From positions 134,683,878 to 134,747,877 of the forward strand of contig OW240914.1 in NCBI GenBank assembly GCA_933207985.1: a stretch of 64,000 nt of DNA. Reading direction: 5' to 3'. Shown here one piece after another: positions 34,635 through 45,839 of this stretch. This stretch comes from Pelobates cultripes (taxonomy: Eukaryota; Chordata; Amphibia; Anura; Pelobatidae). Below the pieces are notes generated by a model, which saw only the letters and a program-made list of their open reading frames with translations, searched no databases and was not told where the DNA came from. Each line of letters starts with the position of its first letter. Positions within the stretch are counted from its first letter, which is position 1. The position numbers and the translations under genes are program-made.

Positions 34635-36258
34635 GATTTATGAAAGGTAGGGGTCAGGGGCCTAACTGCAGAACCAAGCAGACGCAGGTTGCAGTTACTC
34701 CGGTGAGCTATTGCAAATTATATTGAATCTACGTGAACCGAAGGTAATACCGGGCCCAAGCAGGCTGCCATAAGACAGGGGACCTTGTGACCTTTCTGCA
34801 GATACCACCCAAGTGGATGTCCAGGTCTGCTCTGCTCGATAATTTCTCGAGGCCTAGAAGCATGGGAGACACAGGGGAGACAGCTGCTCTCCCGCCGCCA
34901 CGATTCTCGACTGAACCTGTATGGAGCCTCCATTCCCCCCCCCCATGGACTGGTCGGGGTTATCCCGGTCCCCGCCAACCTGGCTCACATGCTACAACCG
35001 GCACCTGAGGCCCGCTGTAGCCCGCACTGAGATCATATGGAACCAAACAAAATGGCAGCTGCTGACAATGCTACCAAACCTGCACCCTCTCAGCCCCTCC
35101 ACAAATGCCCAACGGCTTCCTACTCATGACAGGGTAGGGGAGCCGGCAGTGGTTGTGGGGCGGAACAGACTTATCTCGGGCAAAGCTGCATTCCAAGCCC
35201 TCCACCACAGAGCTAAGCACCCATCTTAGGTCACCAGGAGATCCCCTCCAAGACATTGACCACATCGCAGGAAGGCCACAGCACCCACAACGAGAGAGAC
35301 CCGGCCTCGCAGAGAACCCAAGTCTGTGGCCAATGGATGTTGAGCTCACACAAGGCCTGGAGCTGGGGAGAAGCTCCCCGCCACCCACAACTCCTCCCCA
35401 CCCTCCAAAACCCACAGATGCCTGCTCCTACTATGCACTGCAGAGGAATCAGCAGATACAATGGCATACAGACTGACCCACTAAAGCGGACTTGAACGCT
35501 ACCACTATTATTTAATTGCACTTATGTGGACCCTTTCTTTCTCAGCCTCAGTGACACACACTACCCACAGACTGCCCTGTTGGGAAACTATCACCACAAT
35601 CATAAAATCCACCCACAAGTTAACCTATTTAGGCCGAACATGGCAGCATTAGGGTACTTCACAAACCAGCACATGCACACCTCATATAGGGTGCCGATCC
35701 CTGTGCCACACGCACAGCATATAAGCGGGACTATGGGGTCTCAAGGTTGTCACCATAGGCTGCAGGTTCTCCACATTCACTACCTTAAGGGCCACACTTC
35801 CTCATGTACCGTTTTCCTTTATTCTAATTAAATTTTATGTATATAAGTTGGGTTTAAGTCTTGTTTTTCATATGCATATATAATTACACAGGGCCACACA
35901 TTAGCCACCTAGGTGGATATTAGCATGTAACCCATATGGGTCTGCCTTCTACACCCATTCGATATACCAACCGCGTTTGGCAGCAATAGCACCTGGGCAA
36001 ACACCCACAGCCTAACTATAACATTTACTTGATTATCTTGTAACGCAAGCGTGTTAACCTCGCGGCCCACAATGGACATCTTTGCGGCCCGGTGAGCCGC
36101 GAGTACATGCCTTGTTGTTAAAGCAGAGTAGGCATCTGCTTTCCCCACATTGCAGGTGCCTACTCTGCTAAAATTTACCCGGCCGGGGAGGAGGGCCAGC
36201 GAGGGAGCTCAGTGTTCCTGCTCCTCATTGCTCCCTTGTGAGCACTGTCTGCAGTGAA

Positions 36259-36298
36259 GCTGGGTGCCGGAATATGACATCATATTCCGGCACCCAGC
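36259..36298. repeat. Near-perfect 40-bp palindrome
   Basis: GCTGGGTGCCGGAATATGA is repeated inverted with 19 of 20 positions paired and no loop. It lies directly upstream of a TG-rich array inside the retroposon, the same hairpin-then-TG order as in the hAT at 9034. That order suggests that a piece of a related hAT was captured. Confidence 0.92.
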
Positions 36299-36389
36299 AT
36301 CACTAAACCGCGCAAGGAAGCAGTGAGGAGCAGATAGAAGATCCCCAGGGAGAGGCCCCACATCGGCTCCCAAAAGGTAGGGAGCAATA

Positions 36390-36645
36390 AAGAAAATGAT
36401 GTGTGTGCAAGAATGTGTAAATGTGTATGTGTTCGTCTGTCAATGTGTGTGTGTCTGTCAGTGTGTGTGTCCGTGTGTCTGTCTGTGAGTCTGTTTGTGT
36501 CTGTCTGTCTGTTAGTGTCTGTCAGTGAGTATGTGTGTGTCTGTGTGTGTCAAGGAGTGTGTGTCAGTGAGTGTCTGTGCCTGTCTATGTGTGTCTGTCA
36601 GTGAGTTGTCTGTCAGTGAGTGTGTGTGGGTGTGTGTTGGTCAGT
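36390..36645 (+). repeat. TG-rich minisatellite
   Basis: GTGTGTCTGTCAGTGTGTGT-type units, the same style as 9432-10110. Confidence 0.92.
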
Positions 36646-37339
36646 GTTGCATTGGCTGCGACTGGACAGTGGAGTACCTGGAGGTGCATGGAGGCACGCA
36701 ACGCCACGTCACATTCCGACATGACATCGACGTGCTCCACCTTCACAGGGTTTCAACAAGTAACGGGATGATCAGATTTGGCACAGGGTGCGGATAGCGC
36801 CATTGTGGGTATACCAGAGGCCGGACTCCAAAGTCGCATACTGGCAGCGGCAATGTGAGTGGAGTGCTGGGATTTAGTAGAGGGGGAGGCCCACCTAAAC
36901 TTAAACCTTGTTCATGTGGCCCATGCTAGACTTTGAGTTTGACATGCTTGTTGTAACGCGTCTATTAGTCATGCATACTTAGCTTGCACAATGTGACACT
37001 CTTCCTACTACAACTTTAGCGGGTTAACTTGTTCATAGTCTACCAGTATGTCTAATCGTACTAGCTTGTTTAACACTTAGCATGTTTCATTTCCTATATC
37101 TGTCTTATAAAAAGCGCAGTTTAAGTAATCTTTAAATATTCTTACGCTACTGTTAAATCTAGCTTGTGTTATTATGTTTCTTATTATAAAAATGTGGCAG
37201 TCTTTCTGGGGAGTGTACTCCAAATCACGCGGCTGCTTTTATTTTGTATTACCTTGCAATAACTCCTCTCTTTATTCTGTACCCTGTGACTCAAATGTCA
37301 TAATAAATGAAAGATTGACAAAGATTTATGAAAGGTAGG

Positions 37340-40300
37340 TATATCCACAGATAATATGCTAACATAAACTGCATATCAATTTCAGTTACATCGGTAATGC
37401 ACTTATTAAATGGATTTGCACAGGCACCAGTTCAAGCCTCAGATTACAGAGGAAGAACATTAAGATACTGTAATTCGCAGAAAGTACCACACATGAATTA
37501 AATATGCTCAAAGGAACATTCTGGGCACAACATTACCAAGTGCATTTGACTCATACCGTATATGTTTGAACACATTCAAATCATGTTTTGCTGCTTGCAT
37601 GAATATGAGGATAAAAAATAGAAATCAGATGCCCTTAAGTGGTGTTTGTGCCTTGAGTGTTCTCTCCACCATTGCCATGACCGCTATGAAGCTAGTGCAG
37701 GACTATCTGCCTGTTTCCAATGCATTCTGAAAAGCCATACATTCTCAGTGTAACTGTTCCTGGAACCTACTCATTAAAATGTTGACATCATTCATGGCCT
37801 TAGCATCATACATGTGAAATACATTTACCATCATTGACTGGATGATTGTCATGGGAAAAGTAGTTTTCAAAAAATATGGTTCTCACACATTCGCAATGTC
37901 AAAGTCAACTATATAGTTACAATATAGATTCATACAGCCACATTTAAACACCAGTTTTATCTTCTCTTTTCAATTCTTATACATGATGAAAATAAATAAT
38001 AAATCATATAATAGGTTTAGAGGAATATCACACAGTGACCTTGTGTGTTAAGATTGAAACACATAAGAGTCACAAATTTTAACCTTTCCCATCACCTATA
38101 TTTTCAATCCAGGAAAAGCCAATTAATTATGACTCTGTACATATGTACATAATACATATTCTGTATGTAAATAAAACATATACATAACAGCAATGTACAC
38201 TGAAAGCAGTATCCACACATAGGTATAGGTTTACCCTGATAGAATTGACACACAAGCATGTAGCTCAGTACTCAGGTATTTTGATATAAAAAATAAAATT
38301 TTCCATAGATAAACCCAAGCTTTGGGTTTACATTTTTTTTGGGGGGGATACAATAACAGCCGCTAGTTATTGTACTTGTATCCCAACAACAACTATTAGT
38401 CTAAGGTGGGACATATTTAGTCAAAATTAAGGATTTGGTGTCAGATATTAACACAGACTAAAAGGGTTATTATATTTCGGGAAATTACTGGGGACTTTTT
38501 CCAATTCACTAATTTCTTGGTGAATTCCTTACAATTTGCAGTTTTCTATTATTTACTGGTCTCACATGCTTCCTAACTATTATTATTATTTCTTAGATTT
38601 AAATTAAAATTTTAAAGGACCAGGCCCACATGCATATATATACTTATGGGAAAGTTGGAACAGTCTCATGGGACAGTTGGACAGTTTCTATTTAGATTTA
38701 ACCGTAGCCACCATATAGTATATATAACGCCCATACATGCACATAGAAAAAAAGTTTAATGTTTCTGAGGTTATGATTAAAGTCAAAGCAACTTATCTAA
38801 CCAATCACACATTCTAGCTGATGTTAATTATCATCTCATTCGCCATGTGAGGATTCTCAGTGCCAACCTTAATCACTAACTATAGGCCACATAATATTTT
38901 AACACATTCCTTTTTTTGACTAATTAAATTTCTAATGTCACATGGACAAATATTAACACACAAATACAGAACATAATCACAGACTGCATGCACATGTCAT
39001 ATACAGTGGTACTTACACAACAAACTGATATCAAACACATGTACAACAGCAAAACACTTTCCTGTGCCTATGTTGTAACATAATATAAATATAAGGTAAA
39101 GCACTAGCACATCTACATTACTGCAATCAAAGAAAAATCTTTCCTTAGTACCATTTATGTGTGTGTGTATATATATGTATACATACACACACACACTGTT
39201 AGGGATACATATACTGTGCGTACACCTATATATACCTACACAATAATCAGGCCCAGGTCCCTGTTACGCAGTCACAAGATGCACAGTCACTGATACTCCT
39301 CCTCCCCTATACTACCCCTTCCCCCCCCATTACACACCCTGCAGTCTCTTCTACCTCTCCCCACCATGCCCCTGCCCCCCTACACTCCTCAGTGATTGCC
39401 CCCCTCCGTTGCGTTACCGTTGTATCCTGTGCTGTACAGACAGTGTCAGCATCATCTGCTGCTCCTGACTCTCGTAACCATGGTAACAGTTAATCCCCAG
39501 CATCGCCAGGGAGATAGATGGTCCCCTCCCTGCCTGCAGAGCATCATCAACCCCTCCCTGCAGCACAGCAGCATTCCATCCTCTTAGCCTGCAGACTATT
39601 ACATACAGTCCTTGCCTGCAGAGCATCACTAGCCCACCCTGCCTGCAGATGATAACCAGCCACTCCTTCACTGTCTGCAGTTACCAGCTGTTGTGTCCAG
39701 TGTCTCTGGTTGTCTGCCTTCATTACATTACTACACCTGTGTCTGCTAAATTACAGATGTTATAGCAGTCTTTATACTTGCTTGTAGAACATAACTGCAA
39801 AACAATGACAGCGAACATTTTCCTGCAGCAAATAGGTAGCCCTCCATGTGTTTCCAGTGCATACAATAGTCGCAGAATTATACTTTCAAATGTTTCACCT
39901 TGAATTCATAGTATTTGAAAATCTCCTACTTTTGTTTGTTAATTCTTTATAGTATACAAGCATCACTAGCATCCTTAACCAACTGTTAATAAGCCCTTGC
40001 TGGTAGGCCACTGAGAACAGGCTCCTGTCTGTAGATCCCTGTCAACAAGCCCCTTTTCATTACAGAAATTCTAGATCTTAATACATGCATTGTATTACCA
40101 CATCAACCCCTCATTTAGGTTTCATTATACATCTGCAAGTTATTTTAGTTCCACAGTTTCTCTGTTGCACATGGATGCCAATGTGCACTGTACTTAGGGT
40201 CATGAGTAATCCGAACAGTGAAGATCTGTGTATTTATATTTCTTTTCATTCCCGCCACAGTATTTTGTTGCATGCGTCAAACATACCTGTGTCCTTTCTT

Positions 40301-41810
40301 CATACCTGTGCTTTCAAAACTCTAACTTGTCTTCCCAGTTCTCCACTCGATTCTGAATGCAATCTCAGGCCAAGATATTCTATCTGCCTGTTACTTACTT
40401 CTATTAGCCTTGGATGGAGGATTGGGACATTTTCATGACCTCTCCATCCACCCTGTAGCTGTGCAGGGGATGTGGGGGAGGTTTAGAAAAGACAATCTGG
40501 TACAGTAGATGTGGATTCTCCTCATCCTCCTTCAGAGTCCTTAAAGCATCACCAGGGTCAAGAATTTGTCACGTGGATCCTGATGGTGGGCTCCAGGTGT
40601 CAGCTTGATGGTCTTATTCTCACTTCAAAGGTTACAATTACGAACACTGGAAAATCAGTTGAAGGCATCTGTTTGAGGAGTTTGCCACACTATAAGCAGA
40701 ATTCTATGGCAGCTATTAAAAAAATAAAAAAAAACCCACACAATGATATTCCGGGAAAAATCTGTCTATGGTCCATTACATCTAAATCTAATTGACTAAG
40801 TACAATCCATCCTGGAGAGGGGTTTTATGAAGAAAATTTTAACTGATCAAACCTAAATGAGGTGCAAGAATGTAATTCTCTTGCAGACAATTAACATGTT
40901 TTTTTCTCATTTATTAATGTCTGCATATAATTGCAATGCAAACAACACACATTGCCTGTCAAGCACGACTTTTTCTTGTAAAACCTTTCTAATTTCTACA
41001 TATACAATGGAATTCTCTGCAGACCTGTCTACACGCTGTCTCTGACATTAGATATTCTCTAAGGCAAGATCAAAACATATTTCTGTAGAATATAAAATGC
41101 GTATTTAACTTTTAACTTGTTACTGATGTTATTAAGCTCTTCTCGTAGAATATATGGGAAAACGAAGCCCCGCTGTGGCACAAATGGATGGGAAAGGGTA
41201 AACAGGCAAAAAAAAAAAAAAAGTAAAAAACAAAACAAAACAATACTACACAGAATTTGCAGGTTGGGATGTACCATGTCAGCAAATACCAGAGAGAGAA
41301 CGAGAAAGCTGATGGGAGGGGGAGAGTGTATAGTGACAAAGCTTCAATCCGTGCATTCAAACCTCTCTCATTTTTAGTGACATACATAGTAAATACAGAC
41401 CTACTGTGCAGTATATCACCAAACCGACATTTAACAACAACATAAGATGCTGGCCACAGATAGGTCCTATCGTATCAATATACATTGGATCCATCCTATC
41501 ATCAAATATATAGCTCAGAGAAGAGGCCATGTCCATAAATGTGGTTATAGTCATACTGTGTAAATGGCATTCACAGCCTTTTCTTATTTCATTGAATGGG
41601 TCCAGTGTAAATTCCATATATAAAATGCACATTTTCACTGGCATTTAGCTCAGTTTTTTAGAATTGGTCCAGAGAACATGAATATTTTATAAATGGGATA
41701 TACACTGGAGCTAATAGTCCAATAGACTGAAAAACGGACCAGAGAAAAGTCATATCATATAAATGGGATCAACCGCCCGAGAACATACATTTTGCATTAA
41801 CTGGATGTAC
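37340..41810. other. AT-rich sequence without recognisable gene
   Basis: A stretch of about 4.5 kb with no supported coding region. There is a (TG)n-(TA)n-(CA)n microsatellite at about 39157-39197. The part 39290-39690 is C-rich, with repeated CCTGCAGAGCATCA and CTGCAG words, and might be an untranslated exon or a minisatellite. Neither can be shown. Confidence 0.45.
39157..39197. repeat. Compound TG/TA/CA microsatellite
   Basis: GTGTGTGTGTATATATATGT followed by ATACATACACACACACAC, imperfectly self-complementary. Confidence 0.9.
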
Positions 41811-41936
41811 ATTTGATACATCATAGAAAAAACAGAAAAAAAAATCAGCGCTAAATAGCCACAATATGTGAAGGCTGCACTCCTATATAGGGAATCCCCT
41901 ACAATTCCCCAATGGTTAAGAGAACACAGAACAAAC

Positions 41937-42152
41937 AGTACAGTAAGAATGCGCCTAAAATTATACTAAAAATATATAAAATGTGTAAAATATGAAAACA
42001 AAAATAGTGCAAAAACTTATCAAAGTTTGTAATGAATAGTCCCACGTAAAGATAAAAGGAGATTCTTTAGGGTTCGAAGTAAGGTCAAATCTTCATATAG
42101 GATTCAGTGGAGCATATGTGGAGAAAAGAAGAGATGAGACTCCAATGGTATA
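41937..42152 (+). repeat. PLE inverted arm, distal copy (216 bp)
   Basis: Starts AGTACAGTAAGAATGCGCCT and ends ACTCCAATGGTATA. It is complementary to 46527-46742 with one mismatch noticed (GAGATGAGAC versus GAGACGAGAC). The copy includes the first codons of ORF1 in opposite orientation, so it derives from an element 5' end joined in inverse orientation. 111 bp of further sequence (41826-41936) extends beyond the arm and has no partner at the other end. Confidence 0.95.
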
Positions 42153-42169
42153 GTATGTAAGTACGTTGA

Positions 42170-42475
42170 CAATAAGACAATAAGATAGGTCTTACTCACA
42201 ATTTTCAGAGCTGAGGATCCAGCTCTGATGTTGAGCACGTGAAGTGGAATAATCCCCACTCAAGGATATATGGAGTAGACTTCAAATAGCGGTTCTCTGG
42301 TACTTATTCAGCGTCAAAGTACGGACCCAAAAAAAGGAAGATAAAATATATAGTGCTCTCTGTTATAACAGTAAAATATAAAATTGTAAATTGAGTATTA
42401 CTCACATTCTTTTGAGCAGGTATATACTGCTCACTGTAAGCGCTTGGGTGGTATAATCCCCACCTATGGATTCTT
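42170..42475. repeat. Diverged tandem pair in the PLE 3' region
   Basis: ATAATCCCCACTCAAGGATA at about 42250 and ATAATCCCCACCTATGGATT at about 42451 are each preceded by TTACTCACA and an inverted GAGC..GCTC stem. This is a duplicated module of roughly 200 bp, diverged to about 70%. Confidence 0.6.
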
Positions 42476-42588
42476 TAAGTTTCTTCTGAGATTAGGCAAT
42501 ATAGATAGTCAGGTGAAAACAAAACAAAGAAAAATGGCAATAAAGTGTTTTATGCCAAAAAAGATTTTATTATAACTTAATAAAATAA

Positions 42589-42630
42589 TATCTAAACGCG
42601 TTTCGCCACTAGGGCTTCTTCAAGTAGATA
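42589..42630 (-). ncRNA. Hammerhead-ribozyme-like fold, probably degenerate
   Basis: On the minus strand, stem I TAUCTA/TAGATA-type arms (42630-42625 and 42594-42589, 6 bp) enclose CUUGAAGA, a short GCC/GGC stem II, GAAA, a minimal ACGCGU stem III and U-U at the cleavage position. This is the order of a type I hammerhead. The core differs from CUGANGA by one extra U. Hammerheads with very short stem III are described from Penelope-like elements, and the location, about 0.75 kb after ORF2, fits their terminal repeats. Confidence 0.45.
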
Positions 42631-42862
42631 AAAGTGCAAAAGGGGGGACATACCTGACATACAAAGTTTATATAGGGTACAATAAGGTTGTGGGTTTAAA
42701 ATTCCCGCCAAAAATGACATCATCAAAACGTCCAAAATAGTACATACAGAGAAACTATAATTTTTCATACATATATATAGATATAGAGAATGTGAGGTAA
42801 ATACAATATTGTTAATTAAAAAACGAAGGTTTTTAACATTGCAAATAACATATTAAAAACAA

Positions 42863-43043
42863 TCACGTGACGCGCGATCTCTAAACACTTCCGCGTCACG
42901 TGATGTTAGGTGGAACGCATGCGTTCCGTTAGTATGGAACGCATGCGTCATAGAGAGGGAGGAGAATTCTCCCAGTGCTCGGGAGGAGATGTAGCCGAGC
43001 AGAGAGAAGGCTGTCTGCTGGAAACAGCAAGCAGACAGCCTTC
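42863..43043. repeat. Cluster of CpG-rich palindromes in the PLE 3' region
   Basis: TCACGTGACGCG (42863-42874) pairs perfectly with CGCGTCACGTGA (42892-42903). GGAACGCATGCGTTCC (42912-42927) is a perfect palindrome, and its half is repeated at 42936-42948. GAAGGCTGTCTGCT (43006-43019) pairs with AGCAGACAGCCTTC (43030-43043). The E-box CACGTG occurs twice. The cluster could be promoter or replication structure. This is inference only. Confidence 0.85.
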
Positions 43044-43376
43044 ATAGTGGCACAGTGCACACACTAATCGTCCACTCACAGCAGACAGACAATAAGCATG
43101 GACCAAACCATAAGATCAAAGCCAGACATAAACATATAAAATTATGAACAGATTAAAAAATTTTTTTTTATAATAGTATAGAATTATAATCTTATTGAAT
43201 AGGGCAGAGTTCATACAAAATATGCATACAAATGTACAATAGCCTTCCACAGAGAACAATACATATAAATAAGATAAGTATAAAAAGGGATATATCCATA
43301 AAAAAGGTAATGTTAAAATATAATTCTAAATGAGTCCAATAAAATAAAGTAAAACCCTTTTTTTTATAAAAAAAGG

Positions 43377-45839
43377 TTATAAAAAATTAAAAAAATTAAA
43401 AAGATCAAAATCAATATTCAGACCTTTTGGGGCAAGGGTTTTCAAGTTATATGTCCATTCCATTTCTTTTTTGCCAAGAACTTTTTTAATGTCACCACCT
43501 CTCCATGGGACATTACATATATCTATGCCTAAACACTTAAGATATTTTGGGTTCTTTTCGTGTTGTAGGAAGTGTTTAGAAACAGAATGATTCTCATAGC
43601 CTTTTAGAATATTCCTACAGTGTTCGGCTAGTCTTGTTTTTAAATTTCTAGTGGTCATACCAACATATTGTAGTCCACATGGACATTCCAAGAGGTAAAT
43701 CACGTTTTTAGTATTACAATGAATAAAGTGCTTTATTTGATACATCTTCTGTGTGATTGTAGATGTGAACGATGTAGTTTTAGACTTGATAGTATTACTT
43801 GTACGCTTGCAAACAATGCATCTATTACATTTATAAAAACCGCTCGGTTTATTCAAAAGGATAGAAGGGCTAGGAGATGAGGTACTGTGTTTGTATTTGG
43901 TATAATTACTTGTAAGGATGGACTTAAAGCTGGGTGCCCCCCTAAATATAACTTGTGGTTTCTCGGGGATAATCCCAGCTAGAGTCTCATCCTCTTTTAA
44001 TATATGCCAATGTTTCTTTATGATCTTCTTCATAACATTACTTTTGTTATTGAAGTCGAAAATAATTGGCAATACTGGGGCGGTTTTCATTTCTTTATTT
44101 GCTTTATATTCTAGAAGTTCAGATCTATTAGTTGTACTTATATTTTTTAATGTTTGATCCACATTGTTTCTAGGGTAATTTTTTTGGAGGAATTTATTAG
44201 ACAATAATTGAGACTGTTCCTCAAAATCTTGTGTGAGGGAACAGTTTCTACGTAAGCGGAGAAACTGGCTTTTTGGTATCCCTTGAAGCCATGGTTTGTG
44301 GTGACAACTCGATACATCGATAACGTTATTGGTGCATACCTTCTTAAAAAAAGTTTTAGTATGGATTTGATCATTTTTAATAAAAATCTCTAAATCTAAA
44401 AAATTGATAGAGGATTTGCTAAAATCCCAAGTTAAGACAATACCTTTATCATTATTGTTAAGATGTTGTAAAAACTGGTTAAGAGAGTCTTCTGGGCCAT
44501 CCCAAATAAAAAACAAATCATCAATGTATCTGAAATATGTGACCAGGCTCGCCCGCCAGCCATGCTCTCCCAAAATGGCGGTGGACTCCCAGTCTGCCAT
44601 AAAAAGGTTAGCATAGCTGGGGGCAAACCTGGTCCCCATAGCAGTTCCCTGTTTTTGTAAATAAAATGAATCTAAAAACCAAAAATAATTATTGGTTAAA
44701 ATGATATTAATACCTTGGATAATAAAATCTATTTGTTGATCAGGGATATTCTTTTCAGCTTTTAAAATTTTTTCAACTGCTAGACAGCCTTTTTTGTGGC
44801 AAATAATGGTGTACAAGGATTGCACATCACATGTTACTAAAACATATGTATTTTTCCATTTAAAAGTATTTAAAAAGCGGAGTAAGGACATCGAGTCTTT
44901 TAAATATGAATTCATACGTTTCACTGAGGGTTGTAAAAGAATGTCCAAATACTCAGATAAATTTGATAAAATAGACTTAATACCCGACACAATGGGTCTA
45001 CCTGGGGGATTAATAATATCTTTATGAATTTTCGGTAAAAAATAAATAACTGGGATAATGGGATGAGATACATTGAGATATTCAAATTCATGTTTACTTA
45101 AAATATTTAGATCACGACCATTATTTAAAAAGGAAGTTAAAATTTGCTGAATTTTAGATGTGGGGTCTTGTGCTAACTTTTCGTAAACAGTAGAATCATT
45201 TAATTGTCGCATGGCTTCGTTTATATACATTTCTTTGGTTAAAATAACTATACCTCCCCCCTTGTCTGCAGGTTTTATGATAATGCTCTCATCCTTTTGT
45301 AGTTGTTGTAGTGCTTTCCGCTCTAACTGTGTGAGATTATCTAAATCAAATTTATTTTTTTGGATTTTTTCTAAATCTTTAATAACTAGTTTCTCAAAGA
45401 CCTCTAAAGGGCCTGATTTAAAGCTGGAAGGAAAAAAAGTAGAATTTTTCTTTAATGAAGTAGAGATAATTTTTGGTGATCCTGATTGTGGAGTAATTTG
45501 CGGTTGTGACATAGGAGCTTCTGCATGTTTGCACGAGAAGAATCTTTTAAGGGTGGCTTTTCTAACGAATTTGTTAATATCTATAAATGCTTTAAAAGGT
45601 TTAAAAGGGTTTGTAGGAGCAAATTTTAGGCCTTTCGTTAAAACTGATATTTGGGTAGATGTTAAAACCTTTTGGGACAAGTTAAAAATACCGAGATCTT
45701 TATCGTCAGTTTGGTTTATTGTCTTTCTAGCCTTTCTCTTTTGGAGTCTTCTGCCACTTCTCCTTCCTCTAAATTCAGACTTCGTTTTCTGTTTTTTATA
45801 GGATACGGCGTTAATGCGTGTGCGTTGTTTTGGGTGCAA
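43377..45839 (-). CDS. PLE ORF2: reverse transcriptase plus GIY-YIG endonuclease, 820 aa
   Basis: ATG at 45839, stop at 43377. RT: residues 189-200 contain PADKGGGIVIL, 268-285 FLPKIHK..PGRPIVSG, 335-343 the CDVQSLYT box with D338, 396-412 QGTAMGTRFAPSYAN, and the catalytic YIDD at 438-441. A zinc-binding-like CX2CX2C (671-677) and H/C pairs (704-708) precede the GIY-YIG domain: VIYLLECPCGLQYVG at 713-727, R737, a glutamate near 792 and N798. RT, Cys-rich linker and GIY-YIG is the canonical order of endonuclease-positive Penelope-like elements, and it resembles the Neptune/Poseidon groups. No stop or frameshift breaks it. It may be translated as a -1 fusion with ORF1 rather than from its own ATG. 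Confidence 0.93.
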   Translation of the reverse strand: MHPKQRTRINAVSYKKQKTKSEFRGRRSGRRLQKRKARKTINQTDDKDLGIFNLSQKVLTSTQISVLTKGLKFAPTNPFKPFKAFIDINKFVRKATLKRFFSCKHAEAPMSQPQITPQSGSPKIISTSLKKNSTFFPSSFKSGPLEVFEKLVIKDLEKIQKNKFDLDNLTQLERKALQQLQKDESIIIKPADKGGGIVILTKEMYINEAMRQLNDSTVYEKLAQDPTSKIQQILTSFLNNGRDLNILSKHEFEYLNVSHPIIPVIYFLPKIHKDIINPPGRPIVSGIKSILSNLSEYLDILLQPSVKRMNSYLKDSMSLLRFLNTFKWKNTYVLVTCDVQSLYTIICHKKGCLAVEKILKAEKNIPDQQIDFIIQGINIILTNNYFWFLDSFYLQKQGTAMGTRFAPSYANLFMADWESTAILGEHGWRASLVTYFRYIDDLFFIWDGPEDSLNQFLQHLNNNDKGIVLTWDFSKSSINFLDLEIFIKNDQIHTKTFFKKVCTNNVIDVSSCHHKPWLQGIPKSQFLRLRRNCSLTQDFEEQSQLLSNKFLQKNYPRNNVDQTLKNISTTNRSELLEYKANKEMKTAPVLPIIFDFNNKSNVMKKIIKKHWHILKEDETLAGIIPEKPQVIFRGAPSFKSILTSNYTKYKHSTSSPSPSILLNKPSGFYKCNRCIVCKRTSNTIKSKTTSFTSTITQKMYQIKHFIHCNTKNVIYLLECPCGLQYVGMTTRNLKTRLAEHCRNILKGYENHSVSKHFLQHEKNPKYLKCLGIDICNVPWRGGDIKKVLGKKEMEWTYNLKTLAPKGLNIDFDLFNFFNFL

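Larger units (their letters stand above)
34652..37322 (+). mobile_element. ORF-less L1-like retroposon with 17-bp TSD
   Basis: Bounded by GATTTATGAAAGGTAGG at 34635-34651 and 37323-37339. Left end GTCAGGGGCCTAACTGCAG resembles the start of the copy at 56624 (GGGGCGGGGCCTGAACTGCA). Both then share a GC-rich leader with CTCTCCCG and ATCCCGGTCCCC motifs. It ends in an AATAAATGAAAG sequence with only AAA before the duplication. A duplication of this length suggests L1-type target-primed reverse transcription. It has no endonuclease or RT, so it depended on a partner LINE. Confidence 0.8.

Noticed and set aside
39290..39690. C-rich stretch with CTGCAG repeats as a first exon
   Set aside because: Suggestive composition only; no ORF, CpG island or splice donor could be supported.
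42225..42250. Second hammerhead core around CTGATG..GTGAAG
   Set aside because: The seventh core base and the GAAA are wrong, and no stem I encloses it.
45211..45801. A 196-codon open frame on the plus strand
   Set aside because: It is antisense to the PLE ORF2 N-terminal half, which has clear RT and GIY-YIG motifs downstream in one frame.
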